Of a stretch of DNA of 21,219 bases, positions 1-8,087 are shown piece by piece. The stretch lies in NCBI GenBank assembly GCA_030837825.1, contig JAUQYB010000124.1:1-21219 (forward strand), given 5' to 3'. Position 1 is the first letter of the stretch, and each line of letters starts with the position of its first letter. Under the pieces are notes generated by a model. It searched no databases. It was not told where the DNA came from and saw only the letters and a program-made list of their open reading frames with translations. The stretch comes from Albidovulum sp. GTDB lineage: Bacteria; Pseudomonadota; Alphaproteobacteria; Rhodobacterales; Rhodobacteraceae. A program made the position numbers and the translations under genes.

Positions 1-7
1 ACCTGGC

Positions 8-35
8 GGCCGGTGCGCCCATGCCGGCACCGGCC
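8..35. other. 9-bp inverted repeat upstream of the first gene
   Basis: Positions 8-16 and 27-35 are perfect reverse complements around a 10-nt loop. No T-run follows on either strand, so a classical intrinsic terminator is not supported. It could be the tail hairpin of a gene left of the window, or chance in GC-rich DNA. Confidence 0.3.
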
Positions 36-47
36 CGCGGGAACCGG

Positions 48-75
48 TTGACGGCACGGGCAGGGCGGTTAACTA
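48..75 (+). promoter_or_regulatory. weak candidate promoter for the dehydrogenase gene
   Basis: TTGACG (48-53) matches the sigma-70 -35 consensus at five of six bases. The -10 region 16 nt downstream (TAACTA, 70-75) is poor. The placement, about 40 bases before the start codon, is reasonable, but the assignment is speculative. Confidence 0.25.
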
Positions 76-115
76 GGGCAGATCGGACCCGGCTGCAACG
101 ACAGAGGAGGCGGAC

Positions 116-988
116 ATGGCGAAGGTGGCGTTTCTCGGCCTCGGGGTGATGGGTTTTCCGATGGCCGGGCATCTGGCCGCGAAGGGCCACGAGGTCACGG
201 TCTACAACCGGACGCCGGCGAAGGCCGCGGCCTGGGTCGCCCGCCACGGCGGCCGCGCCGCGGCCACGCCGCGCGAGGCGGCCGCGGGCGCGGAATTGGT
301 CATGGCCTGCGTCGGCAACGACGATGACCTCCGCGCGGTCTGCACCGGTCCGGACGGCGCCTTCGCCGGCATGGGCCGGGGCACGGTCTTCGTCGATCAC
401 ACCACGGTCTCGGCCGCGGTCACGCGCGATCTGGCCGCCGAGGCCGCAGGTCTGGGCATCGGCTTCGTCGACGCGCCGGTGTCGGGGGGCCAGGCCGGGG
501 CGGAGAACGGCGTCCTCTCGGTGATGTGCGGCGGCGGCGAGGAGGACTATGCCCGGGCCGAGCCGGTGATCGCCGCCTATGCCCGCATCTGCCGCCGCCT
601 CGGCCCCTCGGGCGCGGGCCAGCTTGCCAAGATGGTCAACCAGATCTGCATCGCCGGCCTCGTCCAGGGCCTCTCCGAAGGGCTCCACTTTGCCGAGCGT
701 GCCGGGCTCGACATCGAGGCGGTGGTCGAGGTGATCAGCCAGGGTGCGGCCGGAAGCTGGCAGATGGCCAACCGCCACAGGACGATGAAGGAGGGGCATT
801 TCGCCCACGGCTTCGCCGTCGACTGGATGCGCAAGGACCTCGGCATCTGCCTGAGGACGGCCGAGGAGAATGGCGCCAGCCTGCCGGTGACCGCGCTCGT
901 CGACCAGTTCTACAAGGACGTGCAGAAGATGGGTGGCGGGCGCTGGGACACATCAAGCCTGATCGCCCGCCTCCGCGCGGCGGGCTGA
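116..988 (+). CDS. NAD(P)-dependent beta-hydroxyacid dehydrogenase (HIBADH / GLYR-like)
   Basis: A 290-residue cytosolic oxidoreductase of the 3-hydroxyisobutyrate dehydrogenase superfamily, of normal length. The Rossmann loop GLGVMG lies at residues 8-13. The substrate-binding motif DAPVSGG is near residue 120. The catalytic lysine sits in the QLAKMVNQ segment near 170, and DWMRKDLG follows near 240. An arginine follows the second beta strand (YNRTP), where NADH-preferring members usually carry Asp, so NADPH preference is inferred. Family members reduce glyoxylate, succinic semialdehyde or tartronate semialdehyde, or oxidise 3-hydroxyisobutyrate; the sequence alone does not choose. A strong Shine-Dalgarno GAGGAGG (104-110) precedes the ATG by 5 nt. 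The gene stands alone: the next gene is convergent and a hairpin repeat fills the gap. Confidence 0.9.
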   Translation: MAKVAFLGLGVMGFPMAGHLAAKGHEVTVYNRTPAKAAAWVARHGGRAAATPREAAAGAELVMACVGNDDDLRAVCTGPDGAFAGMGRGTVFVDHTTVSAAVTRDLAAEAAGLGIGFVDAPVSGGQAGAENGVLSVMCGGGEEDYARAEPVIAAYARICRRLGPSGAGQLAKMVNQICIAGLVQGLSEGLHFAERAGLDIEAVVEVISQGAAGSWQMANRHRTMKEGHFAHGFAVDWMRKDLGICLRTAEENGASLPVTALVDQFYKDVQKMGGGRWDTSSLIARLRAAG

Positions 989-1005
989 GTCGGCGCTTTC
1001 ACCCG

Positions 1006-1048
1006 TTGGCAAATATCCTCGGGGGGTGCGGGGGGCAGACGGCCCCCC
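1006..1048. repeat. dispersed GC-hairpin repeat, copy A
   Basis: A 43-bp element: an AT-containing head (AAATATCCTC, 1011-1020), six G (1021-1026), a TGC spacer, then a perfect hairpin GGGGGGC / GCCCCCC (1030-1036 with 1042-1048) with loop AGACG. It lies between the stop codons of two convergent genes and may act as a bidirectional, T-less terminator or mRNA end protector. A closely similar copy in the same orientation occurs at 16389-16432. I recall such elements between genes of Rhodobacter-group genomes but cannot verify that here. Confidence 0.6.
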
Positions 1049-1061
1049 GTCCGGCCGGCGG

Positions 1062-1619
1062 TCAGGGAATGATCCGCGTGTACTTGGTGCCCTCGAGCGT
1101 GGCGCCGACGATCAGCCCCGACTGGCCGAAGACCAGGGCCACGACCGGCGCCAGCGTCGTCGTGGTGTCGGCCGCGAGCGATCCGCCCTGGTCGGGAACC
1201 GCGTATTTCGCGTCCGCCCCGACCGCCCAGCCGTCGGCCGAGCGGAAGTTGGCCAGCGCCTGCTGGGTCATGAAGAAGAGCGCGTGGGCATATTGCTGCG
1301 CCCCGATCTGCAACCCCCAGCTTGCCTGCGCCGCCGAATAGTAATCGACCGTCACGTCGTTGATCCTGAGCGCGCCGCGTCCGTAGGCGCCGCCGAAGAA
1401 GAACCCGGCTTCGGTCATCAACGGCATGTAGAGCACACCCGCGGCCTTGTGCATCAGGTCCACGGTGCCGGGGTAGCGCGAGGTCAGGAAGTCGCGCGTG
1501 GCGTCGACGCGGGCGTCGATCCGCGACGCGCCGTTGCTGCCGATGCCGTTGCCGCAGGCCGCAAGGCCGGCAAGCGCGCCTCCCGAAAGGATCAGGCTGC
1601 GGCGGGAAAGTCCGTTCAT
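1062..1619 (-). CDS. YSC84/SYLF-domain lipoprotein with Tat-like signal
   Basis: A 185-residue exported protein. The start at 1619 is chosen because it gives a clean lipoprotein signal: SRRSLIL at residues 5-11 resembles a twin-arginine motif, followed by a hydrophobic stretch and the lipobox LAAC with acceptor Cys22. GGAG lies about 7 nt upstream of the ATG. A longer in-frame start at 1763 would bury the signal and run into the hemB end, so it was rejected. The rest resembles the YSC84/SYLF family (lipid or actin binding in eukaryotes; bacterial members are envelope lipoproteins): a glycine-rich FFFGGAYGRG segment, the central YAHALFFMTQQALANFRSADGWAVGADAK region split around 115-145, and the C-terminal GQSGLIVGATLEGTKYTRI portion. 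The bacterial role is not established. It lies downstream of hemB in the same direction but has its own candidate promoter. Confidence 0.8.
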   Translation of the reverse strand: MNGLSRRSLILSGGALAGLAACGNGIGSNGASRIDARVDATRDFLTSRYPGTVDLMHKAAGVLYMPLMTEAGFFFGGAYGRGALRINDVTVDYYSAAQASWGLQIGAQQYAHALFFMTQQALANFRSADGWAVGADAKYAVPDQGGSLAADTTTTLAPVVALVFGQSGLIVGATLEGTKYTRIIP

Positions 1620-1674
1620 GTTGCTGCTCCGCTCTCGAACTGGCTCCGGCCTCACCCGGGCCGGTTCGCCACCA

Positions 1675-1703
1675 TCTATAGGGCAGAACACTCCTGCTGT
1701 CAT
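1675..1703 (-). promoter_or_regulatory. candidate sigma-70 promoter of the YSC84 lipoprotein gene
   Basis: On the minus strand ATGACA (1703-1698; five of six to TTGACA) and TATAGA (1680-1675; four of six to TATAAT) are separated by exactly 17 nt. A start near 1668 would give a leader of about 50 nt to the ATG at 1619. In DNA this GC-rich an AT-rich -10 at this spacing is notable, but it is unproven. Confidence 0.5.
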
Positions 1704-1728
1704 CAGGTGTTGTGGTCGGGCGGCCCGC

Positions 1729-2733
1729 CTAGGCGTCGCGGCGCTCAAGGATGCGGGCCGCATCGGGGGCGAAATAGGTCAGCACCCCGTCGCAGCCGGC
1801 GCGGCGGAACGCCATCAGGCTTTCGAGGATCACCTCGTCCCTGACCCAGCCGTTCAGGATTGCGCCCTTCAGCATCGCATATTCGCCCGAAACCTGGTAG
1901 GCGAAGGTCGGCACGCCGAATTCCGCCTTCACCCGCGCGCAGATGTCGAGATAGGGCATGCCCGGCTTGACCATCACCATGTCGGCGCCCTCGGCAAGGT
2001 CGCGGGCGACGAGCCTGAGCGCCTCGTCGGCATTGGCGGGGTTCATCTGGTAGGTCTTCTTGTCGCCCTTCAGCGCACCCGAGGCCCCCACCGCGTCGCG
2101 GAAGGGCCCGTAGAAGGCCGAGGCGTATTTCGCCGCATAGGAGAGGATCGCCACATCCTTGTGCCCCGCCGCCTCCAGCGCCGCGCGCATCGCGCCGATG
2201 CGGCCGTCCATCATGTCCGACGGCCCGAGGATGTCGGCGCCGGCCTCGGCCTGGGCGAGCGCCATCCGGACCAGCGCCTCGACCGTCTCGTCGTTGAGAA
2301 TCACGCCATCGCGCACCAGCCCGTCATGGCCGAGCGCGTTGTAGGGGTCGAGCGCCACGTCGGTCATCACCGCGACCTCGGGCACGGCGGCCTTGATCGC
2401 GCGGAGCGCCCGGTTGGTGAGGTTCTCGGGGTTCCAGGCTTCCTCGCAGGCTTCGGTCCTGAGCCGCGGATCGGTATAGGGAAAAAGGCAGATCGCCGGG
2501 ATGCCAAGCCGCGCGGCCTCCTCGGCCGCGCGCACCGTGCCCTCCACCGTGCGCCTGACCACACCGGGCATCGATGGCACTTCGACATCCGCGCCGGCAA
2601 CGTCGGTGACGAAGACCGGCCAGATCAGATCCTTCACGCCCAGCCGGTTCTCCTGCGCGAGATCGCGCAGCGCGGCGGTCCGGCGCAGGCGGCGGAAGCG
2701 CTGGCCGGGGAAGGGCGTATGGATCGGGGTCAT
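1729..2733 (-). CDS. hemB: delta-aminolevulinic acid dehydratase (porphobilinogen synthase)
   Basis: A 334-residue cytosolic enzyme that condenses two 5-aminolevulinate molecules into porphobilinogen, feeding heme, bacteriochlorophyll and cobalamin synthesis. The two catalytic lysines are visible: Lys202 in YAAKYASAFYGPFR and Schiff-base Lys256 in MVMVKPG. KGDKKTYQMNP (222-232) is also conserved. The zinc-cysteine cluster of other HemBs is replaced: residues 125-138 read DVALDPYNALGHDG, so Ala127, Asp129 and Asp137 stand where E. coli has three Cys. This is the aspartate-type site; a metal-independent enzyme has been described for Rhodobacter capsulatus. The ATG at 2733 has GAGG about 6 nt upstream. 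It is divergent from the membrane-protein gene at 2856. Confidence 0.97.
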   Translation of the reverse strand: MTPIHTPFPGQRFRRLRRTAALRDLAQENRLGVKDLIWPVFVTDVAGADVEVPSMPGVVRRTVEGTVRAAEEAARLGIPAICLFPYTDPRLRTEACEEAWNPENLTNRALRAIKAAVPEVAVMTDVALDPYNALGHDGLVRDGVILNDETVEALVRMALAQAEAGADILGPSDMMDGRIGAMRAALEAAGHKDVAILSYAAKYASAFYGPFRDAVGASGALKGDKKTYQMNPANADEALRLVARDLAEGADMVMVKPGMPYLDICARVKAEFGVPTFAYQVSGEYAMLKGAILNGWVRDEVILESLMAFRRAGCDGVLTYFAPDAARILERRDA

Positions 2734-2764
2734 GTCGAGCCTCTGGTTTCCTCTCGGCCAAGCG

Positions 2765-2792
2765 GTTACACGGTTCAGGGCGCACTTCTCAA
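2765..2792 (-). promoter_or_regulatory. candidate hemB promoter
   Basis: On the minus strand TTGAGA (2792-2787; five of six) and TGTAAC (2770-2765; four of six) are 16 nt apart, placing a start near 2758 and a leader of about 25 nt. The -35 overlaps the tip of an inverted repeat and the spacer contains one arm of another, so regulation here is possible. Confidence 0.4.
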
Positions 2793-2822
2793 GTGCGGAA
2801 ACCGTCGCAGGCCGCCCTGAAC
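2770..2822. other. nested, mutually exclusive inverted repeats between hemB and the membrane-protein gene
   Basis: Three perfect pairings share the same bases. GTTCAGGGCG (2773-2782) pairs with CGCCCTGAAC (2813-2822). CGCACTT (2781-2787) pairs with AAGTGCG (2791-2797) around CTC. ACGGTT (2770-2775) pairs with AACCGT (2800-2805) and encloses the previous stem. The 10-bp pair cannot form together with the other two. This may be an operator in DNA or a switching leader in RNA of either flanking gene. Confidence 0.5.
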
Positions 2823-2855
2823 GTCGTGGCCTGACGGGCGACCCGGGGGCAGGAC

Positions 2856-3383
2856 TTGGACTGGACGAAACTCATCTTCGACCTGATCGACCTCAGGTCC
2901 TTTTCCAACCTGTGGTACTGGATCGCGCTGGCCGTCACATGGTCGTCGGCCTCGCATTGGGTGCTCGGCATTCCCTACGACATGGTGCTGCGCGCCCGTC
3001 GCGCGGGCGGCCAGGCCGAGGCCGACCTCGAGGACATCGCGCGGATCAACGTCGGACGCATCCTCTATATCGCCGGCGAGGCTGGCGCGATCCTTCTCGC
3101 CATGCTCGCCTTCGCGCTGACCACGCTCGCGCTTCTCGGCTTCGTCTACCGGGTGGAGTTCTGCCAGGCGTTCTTCCTGATCGCCGCGCCGCTCTCGGGC
3201 GTCGGGCTCCTGAGCGTGGCCACCGCGCGGCGGATCGAGGCCGAGGGCGATCACGGCGAGGCGCTGCGCCGGCGCCTTGCGCTTCATCGGGTGACGGTGC
3301 AGGTCATCGGCATGGTGTCGATCTTCATCACCGCCTTCTGGGGGATGCTGCAGAACTTCAATCTCTCGATCCTGCCCGGTTGA
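2856..3383 (+). CDS. conserved four-helix membrane protein (often named 'component of SufBCD complex')
   Basis: A 175-residue integral membrane protein. Hydrophobic segments lie at about 20-40, 72-97, 103-122 and 144-165. The N-terminal pattern MDWTKLIFDLIDLRSFSNLWYW and the segment ASHWVLGIPYDMVLRARR are recalled from Rhodobacteraceae proteins that automated pipelines label 'component of SufBCD complex'. I know of no direct evidence for that label, and no suf genes are in the window. The start is TTG at 2856, chosen because the family's MDW start maps there; a GGGGGCAGGA stretch lies just upstream. It is 30 bp upstream of mfd on the same strand and is probably co-transcribed with it. Confidence 0.75.
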   Translation: MDWTKLIFDLIDLRSFSNLWYWIALAVTWSSASHWVLGIPYDMVLRARRAGGQAEADLEDIARINVGRILYIAGEAGAILLAMLAFALTTLALLGFVYRVEFCQAFFLIAAPLSGVGLLSVATARRIEAEGDHGEALRRRLALHRVTVQVIGMVSIFITAFWGMLQNFNLSILPG

Positions 3384-3413
3384 CACCGCGGCCGGGAAGG
3401 CTAGGTGACGCGC

Positions 3414-6400
3414 ATGACCGCCCCCGCCCACATCACGCTTTCCGGTGCCCCCGAGGGGTTCGACGCGCGGCTTCTCGCGCGCGAACTGACGAAGGGTGCG
3501 CCGGTCGTCCATGTCGCGCGCGACGACAAGCGGATGGAGGCGATGCGCGCGGCGCTGGAGTTTTTCGCGCCGGATGCGCTGGTGCTGACCTTCCCCGCCT
3601 GGGACTGCCTGCCCTATGACCGGGTCTCGCCCAATGCCGATGTCTCGGCCACGCGGATGGCGACGCTCGCCGCCCTGGCCCAGGGCCTGCCGCAGCCCTT
3701 CGTTCTCCTGACCACGCTCAACGCCGCGACCCAGCGCCTGCCCGCCCGCGAGGTGCTGCGCGGCGCCGCCTTCACCGCCCGCGTCGGCCACCGGCTGGAC
3801 GAGGCGGCGCTGAGGGCCTTCCTGGTGCGGATGGGCTTCACCCAGAGTCCGACGGTGACCGAGCCGGGCGACTATGCCGTGCGCGGCGGCATCATCGACA
3901 TCTTTCCGCCGGGGGAGGGCGGGCCGGTGCGGCTCGACCTTTTCGGCGACGTTCTCGACGACGCGCGCCGCTTCGACCCGGCGACGCAGCGCACCACCGA
4001 GAAGCTGGCGGCGGTGGAGCTTGCGCCGGTCTCCGAGGTGATCCTCGACGAGGCGGCGATCACCCGGTTCCGCCAGACCTACCGGATCGAGTTCGGCGCG
4101 GCGGGCACCGACGATCCCCTTTACGAGGCGGTGAGCGCGGGGCGCAAGCATCAGGGGATGGAGCACTGGCTGCCGTTCTTCCACGAAAGGCTGGAGACGC
4201 TCTTCGACTACCTGCCCGCGGCGGCGGTGATGCTCGACGATCAGACGACGCCCGCCCGGCTTTCGCGCTGGGAGGGGATCGAGGACCAGTATGACACCCG
4301 CCGCGAGGCGATGAAGCGCCGCGACCGGCTGGATTCGGTCTACAAGCCCTGCCCGCCAGGGCTTCTCTACCTCGACGACGCCGCCTGGGAGGCTGCGGTG
4401 GCCGGCCACCGGGTGATCCGGCTTGCCGCCCTGCCGCAGGCTACGGGGCCGGGCGTGCTGGATGCGGGCGGGCGCATCGGGCGCAATTTCTCGGCCGAGC
4501 GCCAACTTGAAAACGTCAACCTTTTCAGCGCGCTCGCCGACCATGTGAATGCGCGCCGGGCAGGCGGGCAGGTGGTGATCGCCTCCTATTCCGAGGGCGC
4601 GCGCGAAAGGCTCAAGGGGCTTCTGGAGGATGAGGACCTGCACGGCGCGACCCTCGTGCGAGACATCCGCGGGGTGCCGGAGGGCAGGGGCGGGGTCTTC
4701 CTCGCGGTCTGGGCGCTCGAACACGGGTTCGAGGGGGCGGGGCTGACCGTCGTCTCGGAACAGGACGTGCTGGGCGAGCGGCTGATCCGTGGCGCGAAAA
4801 AGCGCCGGAAGGCCGAAAACTTCCTGACCGAGGCCCAGTCGCTTTCGCCGGGCGATCTGGTCGTGCACGTCGATCACGGGGTCGGCCGCTACACCGGGCT
4901 CGAGACGATCACCGCGCTCGGTGCGCCGCACGACTGCGTGGCGTTGGAATATGCCGGCGGCGACCGGCTCTACCTGCCGGTGGAGAACATCGAACTGCTC
5001 AGCCGCTACGGCCACGAGGAGGGGCTGCTCGACAAGCTCGGCGGCGGCGCCTGGCAGGCGAAGAAGGCGCGGCTCAAGGAACGGATCCGGATCATGGCCG
5101 AACGGCTGATGCGGGTGGCGGCGGAGCGGCTTCTGCGCAAGGCGCCGATCCTCCAGGCGCCGCATCACGAATACGACGCCTTCGCCGCCCGCTTCCCCTG
5201 GCAGGAAACCGACGATCAGATGTCGGCGATCGACGAGGTGCTGGACGACCTCGCCGAGGGCCGGCCGATGGACCGGCTGATCGTCGGCGACGTCGGCTTC
5301 GGCAAGACCGAGGTGGCGATGCGGGCGGCCTTCGCCGCGGCGCAGTCGGGCGTGCAGGTTGCGGTGATCGCGCCCACCACGCTGCTTGCCCGCCAGCATT
5401 TCAAGACCTTTGCCGACCGCTTCCGCGGCACCGCGATCACCGTGCGGCCGCTGTCGCGCTTCGTCTCGGCGCGCGACGCGCAGGCGACGCGCGAGGGGCT
5501 GGCGGAGGGCACGGTCGACATCGTCATCGGCACCCATGCGGTGCTGGCGAAGGCCGTGAAGTTTCGCAACCTCGGCCTGGTTGTCATTGACGAGGAACAG
5601 CATTTCGGCGTCGGTCACAAGGAGCGGCTGAAGGAGATGCGGTCGGAGGTTCATGTGCTGACGCTGACCGCCACGCCGATCCCGCGAACGCTTCAACTGT
5701 CGCTCACAGGTGTCCGTGATCTCAGCATAATCGGCACGCCGCCGGTCGACCGGCTGGCGATCCGCACCTATGTCTCCGAGTTCGACAGCGTGACGATCCG
5801 CGAGGCCCTGCTGCGCGAACGCTACCGGGGCGGGCAATCCTTCTACGTGGTGCCGCGGATCAAGGACCTGCCCGAGATCGAGGACTTTCTGAAGTCCCAT
5901 GTACCGGAGGTCAGCTATGTGATCGCCCACGGCCAGATGGCGGCGGGCGATCTCGACGAGCGGATGAACGCCTTCTACGACGGCAAGTATGACGTGCTGC
6001 TCGCGACGACGATTGTTGAAAGCGGCCTCGATATTCCCACCGCCAACACCATGATTGTCCACCGGGCGGACATGTTCGGCCTGGCGCAGCTCTACCAGAT
6101 CCGCGGCCGCGTCGGGCGGGCGAAGCTCCGCGCCTACTGCTATCTGACGACCAAGCCGCGGATGCCGCTGACGCCGGCGGCAGAGAAACGGCTGAGGCTG
6201 CTCGGCTCGCTCGACAGCCTCGGCGCGGGTTTCTCGCTGGCCAGCCAGGATCTCGACCTGAGGGGCGCCGGCAACATCCTCGGCGAGGAACAGTCGGGCC
6301 ATATCAACGAGGTAGGCTACGAACTTTATCAGCAGATGCTGGAGGAGACGATCGACCGGATCAAGGCGGGCGACCTCGAGGCGCCGGCGGGAGAGGACGG

Positions 6401-6866
6401 CCAGTGGTCGCCGCAGATCAACCTCGGCGTGCCGGTGATGATCCCCGAGGCCTACGTGTCCGATCTCGACGTGCGGCTCGGCCTCTACCGCCGGCTCTCC
6501 TCGCTTACCACCAAGGTGGAGCTGGAAGGCTTCGCCGCCGAGCTGATCGACCGTTTCGGCCCGGTGCCGAAGGAGGTCAACACGCTGCTTCTGGTGATGC
6601 GGATCAAGGCGATGTGCCGGCGTGCCTGCATCGGCCGGCTCGACGCCGGGCCGAAGGGGGCGACGATCCAGTTCCACGCCGACAAGTTCCCTAATCCCAA
6701 GAGGTTGGTGGAGTTTCTTCAGGCACAGCAGGGGGCGGCGAGGATCAAGGACAACAAGGTCATCCTCCAGCGCGACTGGGCAAGGGAGAGCGAGAGGATC
6801 AAGGGCGCCTTCGCCATCGCCAGGGAGCTGGCCGAGAAGGCCGCGGCGCCGAAGGTGCAGGCGTGA
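3414..6866 (+). CDS. mfd: transcription-repair coupling factor Mfd
   Basis: About 1150 residues, full length for the family. It is the DNA translocase that displaces RNA polymerase stalled at lesions and recruits UvrA. The N-terminal UvrB-like module includes LTFPAWDCLPYDRVSPN near residue 60. The RNA-polymerase-interaction (CarD-like) domain starts at about 478 with SPGDLVVHVDHGVGRYTG. Superfamily 2 motor motifs are Walker A GDVGFGKTE (625-633), DEEQH (726-730), LTATPIPRTL near 750, and RGRVGRAK near 897 in the translocation region. The C-terminal D7 domain follows. Two starts are possible: ATG 3414 with AGGTGA 5 nt upstream, or GTG 3405 with GGGAAGG 4 nt upstream, adding three residues. The gene ends 3 bp before the stop codon of the convergent transporter gene. 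Confidence 0.97.
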   Translation: MTAPAHITLSGAPEGFDARLLARELTKGAPVVHVARDDKRMEAMRAALEFFAPDALVLTFPAWDCLPYDRVSPNADVSATRMATLAALAQGLPQPFVLLTTLNAATQRLPAREVLRGAAFTARVGHRLDEAALRAFLVRMGFTQSPTVTEPGDYAVRGGIIDIFPPGEGGPVRLDLFGDVLDDARRFDPATQRTTEKLAAVELAPVSEVILDEAAITRFRQTYRIEFGAAGTDDPLYEAVSAGRKHQGMEHWLPFFHERLETLFDYLPAAAVMLDDQTTPARLSRWEGIEDQYDTRREAMKRRDRLDSVYKPCPPGLLYLDDAAWEAAVAGHRVIRLAALPQATGPGVLDAGGRIGRNFSAERQLENVNLFSALADHVNARRAGGQVVIASYSEGARERLKGLLEDEDLHGATLVRDIRGVPEGRGGVFLAVWALEHGFEGAGLTVVSEQDVLGERLIRGAKKRRKAENFLTEAQSLSPGDLVVHVDHGVGRYTGLETITALGAPHDCVALEYAGGDRLYLPVENIELLSRYGHEEGLLDKLGGGAWQAKKARLKERIRIMAERLMRVAAERLLRKAPILQAPHHEYDAFAARFPWQETDDQMSAIDEVLDDLAEGRPMDRLIVGDVGFGKTEVAMRAAFAAAQSGVQVAVIAPTTLLARQHFKTFADRFRGTAITVRPLSRFVSARDAQATREGLAEGTVDIVIGTHAVLAKAVKFRNLGLVVIDEEQHFGVGHKERLKEMRSEVHVLTLTATPIPRTLQLSLTGVRDLSIIGTPPVDRLAIRTYVSEFDSVTIREALLRERYRGGQSFYVVPRIKDLPEIEDFLKSHVPEVSYVIAHGQMAAGDLDERMNAFYDGKYDVLLATTIVESGLDIPTANTMIVHRADMFGLAQLYQIRGRVGRAKLRAYCYLTTKPRMPLTPAAEKRLRLLGSLDSLGAGFSLASQDLDLRGAGNILGEEQSGHINEVGYELYQQMLEETIDRIKAGDLEAPAGEDGQWSPQINLGVPVMIPEAYVSDLDVRLGLYRRLSSLTTKVELEGFAAELIDRFGPVPKEVNTLLLVMRIKAMCRRACIGRLDAGPKGATIQFHADKFPNPKRLVEFLQAQQGAARIKDNKVILQRDWARESERIKGAFAIARELAEKAAAPKVQA

Positions 6867-6869
6867 GGC

Positions 6870-8087
6870 TCAGAACAGCCGCTCGCTCCGCCGCATCAGC
6901 CAGAACGAGAGGAACGAGCAGACCACCGCGCCGATGATCGCGGGAAGTGCTGTGCCGTCGAAGGCCAGCCCCACCGGCGCCGCGATCAGCGCCGCGGCCA
7001 CCGTGGAGATGGCGGTGATGACCGAGGTCGCCATGCCGGCGACATGGCCGAGCTTCTGCATGGCGAGCGCGTTGAGGTTGCCGAAGGTCAGCCCGGCGAT
7101 GAAGAAGACGCTCGTCGCCCAGACGTAGAACACCACGAAGGACGCGGTGCCGCCGACCAGCCCGAGCCCGATCAGCGCCAGCGCGACAAGCGACAGCACC
7201 GCCTCGCCGGCATAGGCGAGCGTCGCCATCCGCCGCATCCCCACCCGCATGACCAGCCGCGAGTTGATGAAGGATGCACTCGCCGAAACCGCGGCGATGC
7301 CCGCAAACCACAGGGGAAAGCTCGCCGCCATCCCGTAGGTCTCGTCGAAGATCGGCTGGATGGTGGAGAGGAGCGAGAACATCTGCCCGAAGCCGAGCGA
7401 CATGACGACGATGTAGACCCGGACGTCGGCGCCGGCCACCACCTCGCGGAACGCCGACCAGAGGTTGCCGGCGGTGAGCGGCCGCCGGTCCTCGGGCGCC
7501 AGCGTCTCGGCCTGCCTGAGCATCAGCCAGGAGAGCGAGACGAAGGCGAAGAGGACATAGGCGAGGAAGATCGCGCGCCAGCCGAAGGCGCCGATGATCA
7601 GGGCGCCGATCAGCGGGGCCAGCGCCGGGACGACCATGAAGACCATCATCACGAAGGACATGATCCGCGCCATCTCGCGCCCGGCATAGAGGTCGCGCAC
7701 CAGCGCCATCCCCGCGACCCTCGGCGCCGAGGCGCCGACGCCCTGCAAAAGGCGCGCCAGGAGCAGGAATTCGAGCTGGTGCGCATAGAGCGCCAGCACC
7801 GATCCCGCGACATAGAGCACCGAGCCCGCGGCGACCGTGACCTTGCGGCCGACGGCATCGGAAATCGGTCCGACGAAAAGGGTGCCGATACCCATGCCGA
7901 GCACGAAGGCAGAGAGGACGAGCTGGGCGTTGTTGACGGCGCCGGGCGAAAGCTCGGCGGCGATCGCCGGCAGCGCGGGCAGCATGGCGTCGATGGAAAA
8001 GGCGACGGTCGCGAAGAGGAGCGCGAGCATCCCGGTGAATTCGCCGGCCGGCAGGCGCTGGACAGGGGTCCGCCGGGCATCAAACAT
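6870..8087 (-). CDS. MFS transporter, Bcr/CflA-type (DHA1)
   Basis: A 405-residue inner-membrane protein with about 12 hydrophobic segments. The opening LLFATVAFSIDAMLPALP is typical of Bcr/CflA drug-resistance exporters, and motif A between helices 2 and 3 reads GPISDAVGRK. RDLYAGREMARIMSF and LAPLIGALI further fit that subfamily. Known members export bicyclomycin, chloramphenicol, sulfonamides or metabolites by proton antiport; the substrate here is unknown. The gene overlaps the upstream thioredoxin-fold gene by 8 bp, so it is the last cistron of the ligase operon and may export or import the operon's substrate. GAAGGGCGG upstream of the ATG at 8087 is a plausible ribosome-binding site. 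Confidence 0.88.
   Translation of the reverse strand: MFDARRTPVQRLPAGEFTGMLALLFATVAFSIDAMLPALPAIAAELSPGAVNNAQLVLSAFVLGMGIGTLFVGPISDAVGRKVTVAAGSVLYVAGSVLALYAHQLEFLLLARLLQGVGASAPRVAGMALVRDLYAGREMARIMSFVMMVFMVVPALAPLIGALIIGAFGWRAIFLAYVLFAFVSLSWLMLRQAETLAPEDRRPLTAGNLWSAFREVVAGADVRVYIVVMSLGFGQMFSLLSTIQPIFDETYGMAASFPLWFAGIAAVSASASFINSRLVMRVGMRRMATLAYAGEAVLSLVALALIGLGLVGGTASFVVFYVWATSVFFIAGLTFGNLNALAMQKLGHVAGMATSVITAISTVAAALIAAPVGLAFDGTALPAIIGAVVCSFLSFWLMRRSERLF

Noticed and set aside
1620..1763. Longer N-terminus for the YSC84 lipoprotein
   Set aside because: It would place the lipoprotein signal at residue 49 and overlap the hemB end; the internal start gives a proper signal peptide.
2775..6677. 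Minus-strand open frame of 1300 codons opposite mfd
   Set aside because: Its product is rich in Arg, His, Pro and Gly without recognisable domains, and it lies antisense to an unmistakable mfd. In DNA this GC-rich, long antisense frames are expected.
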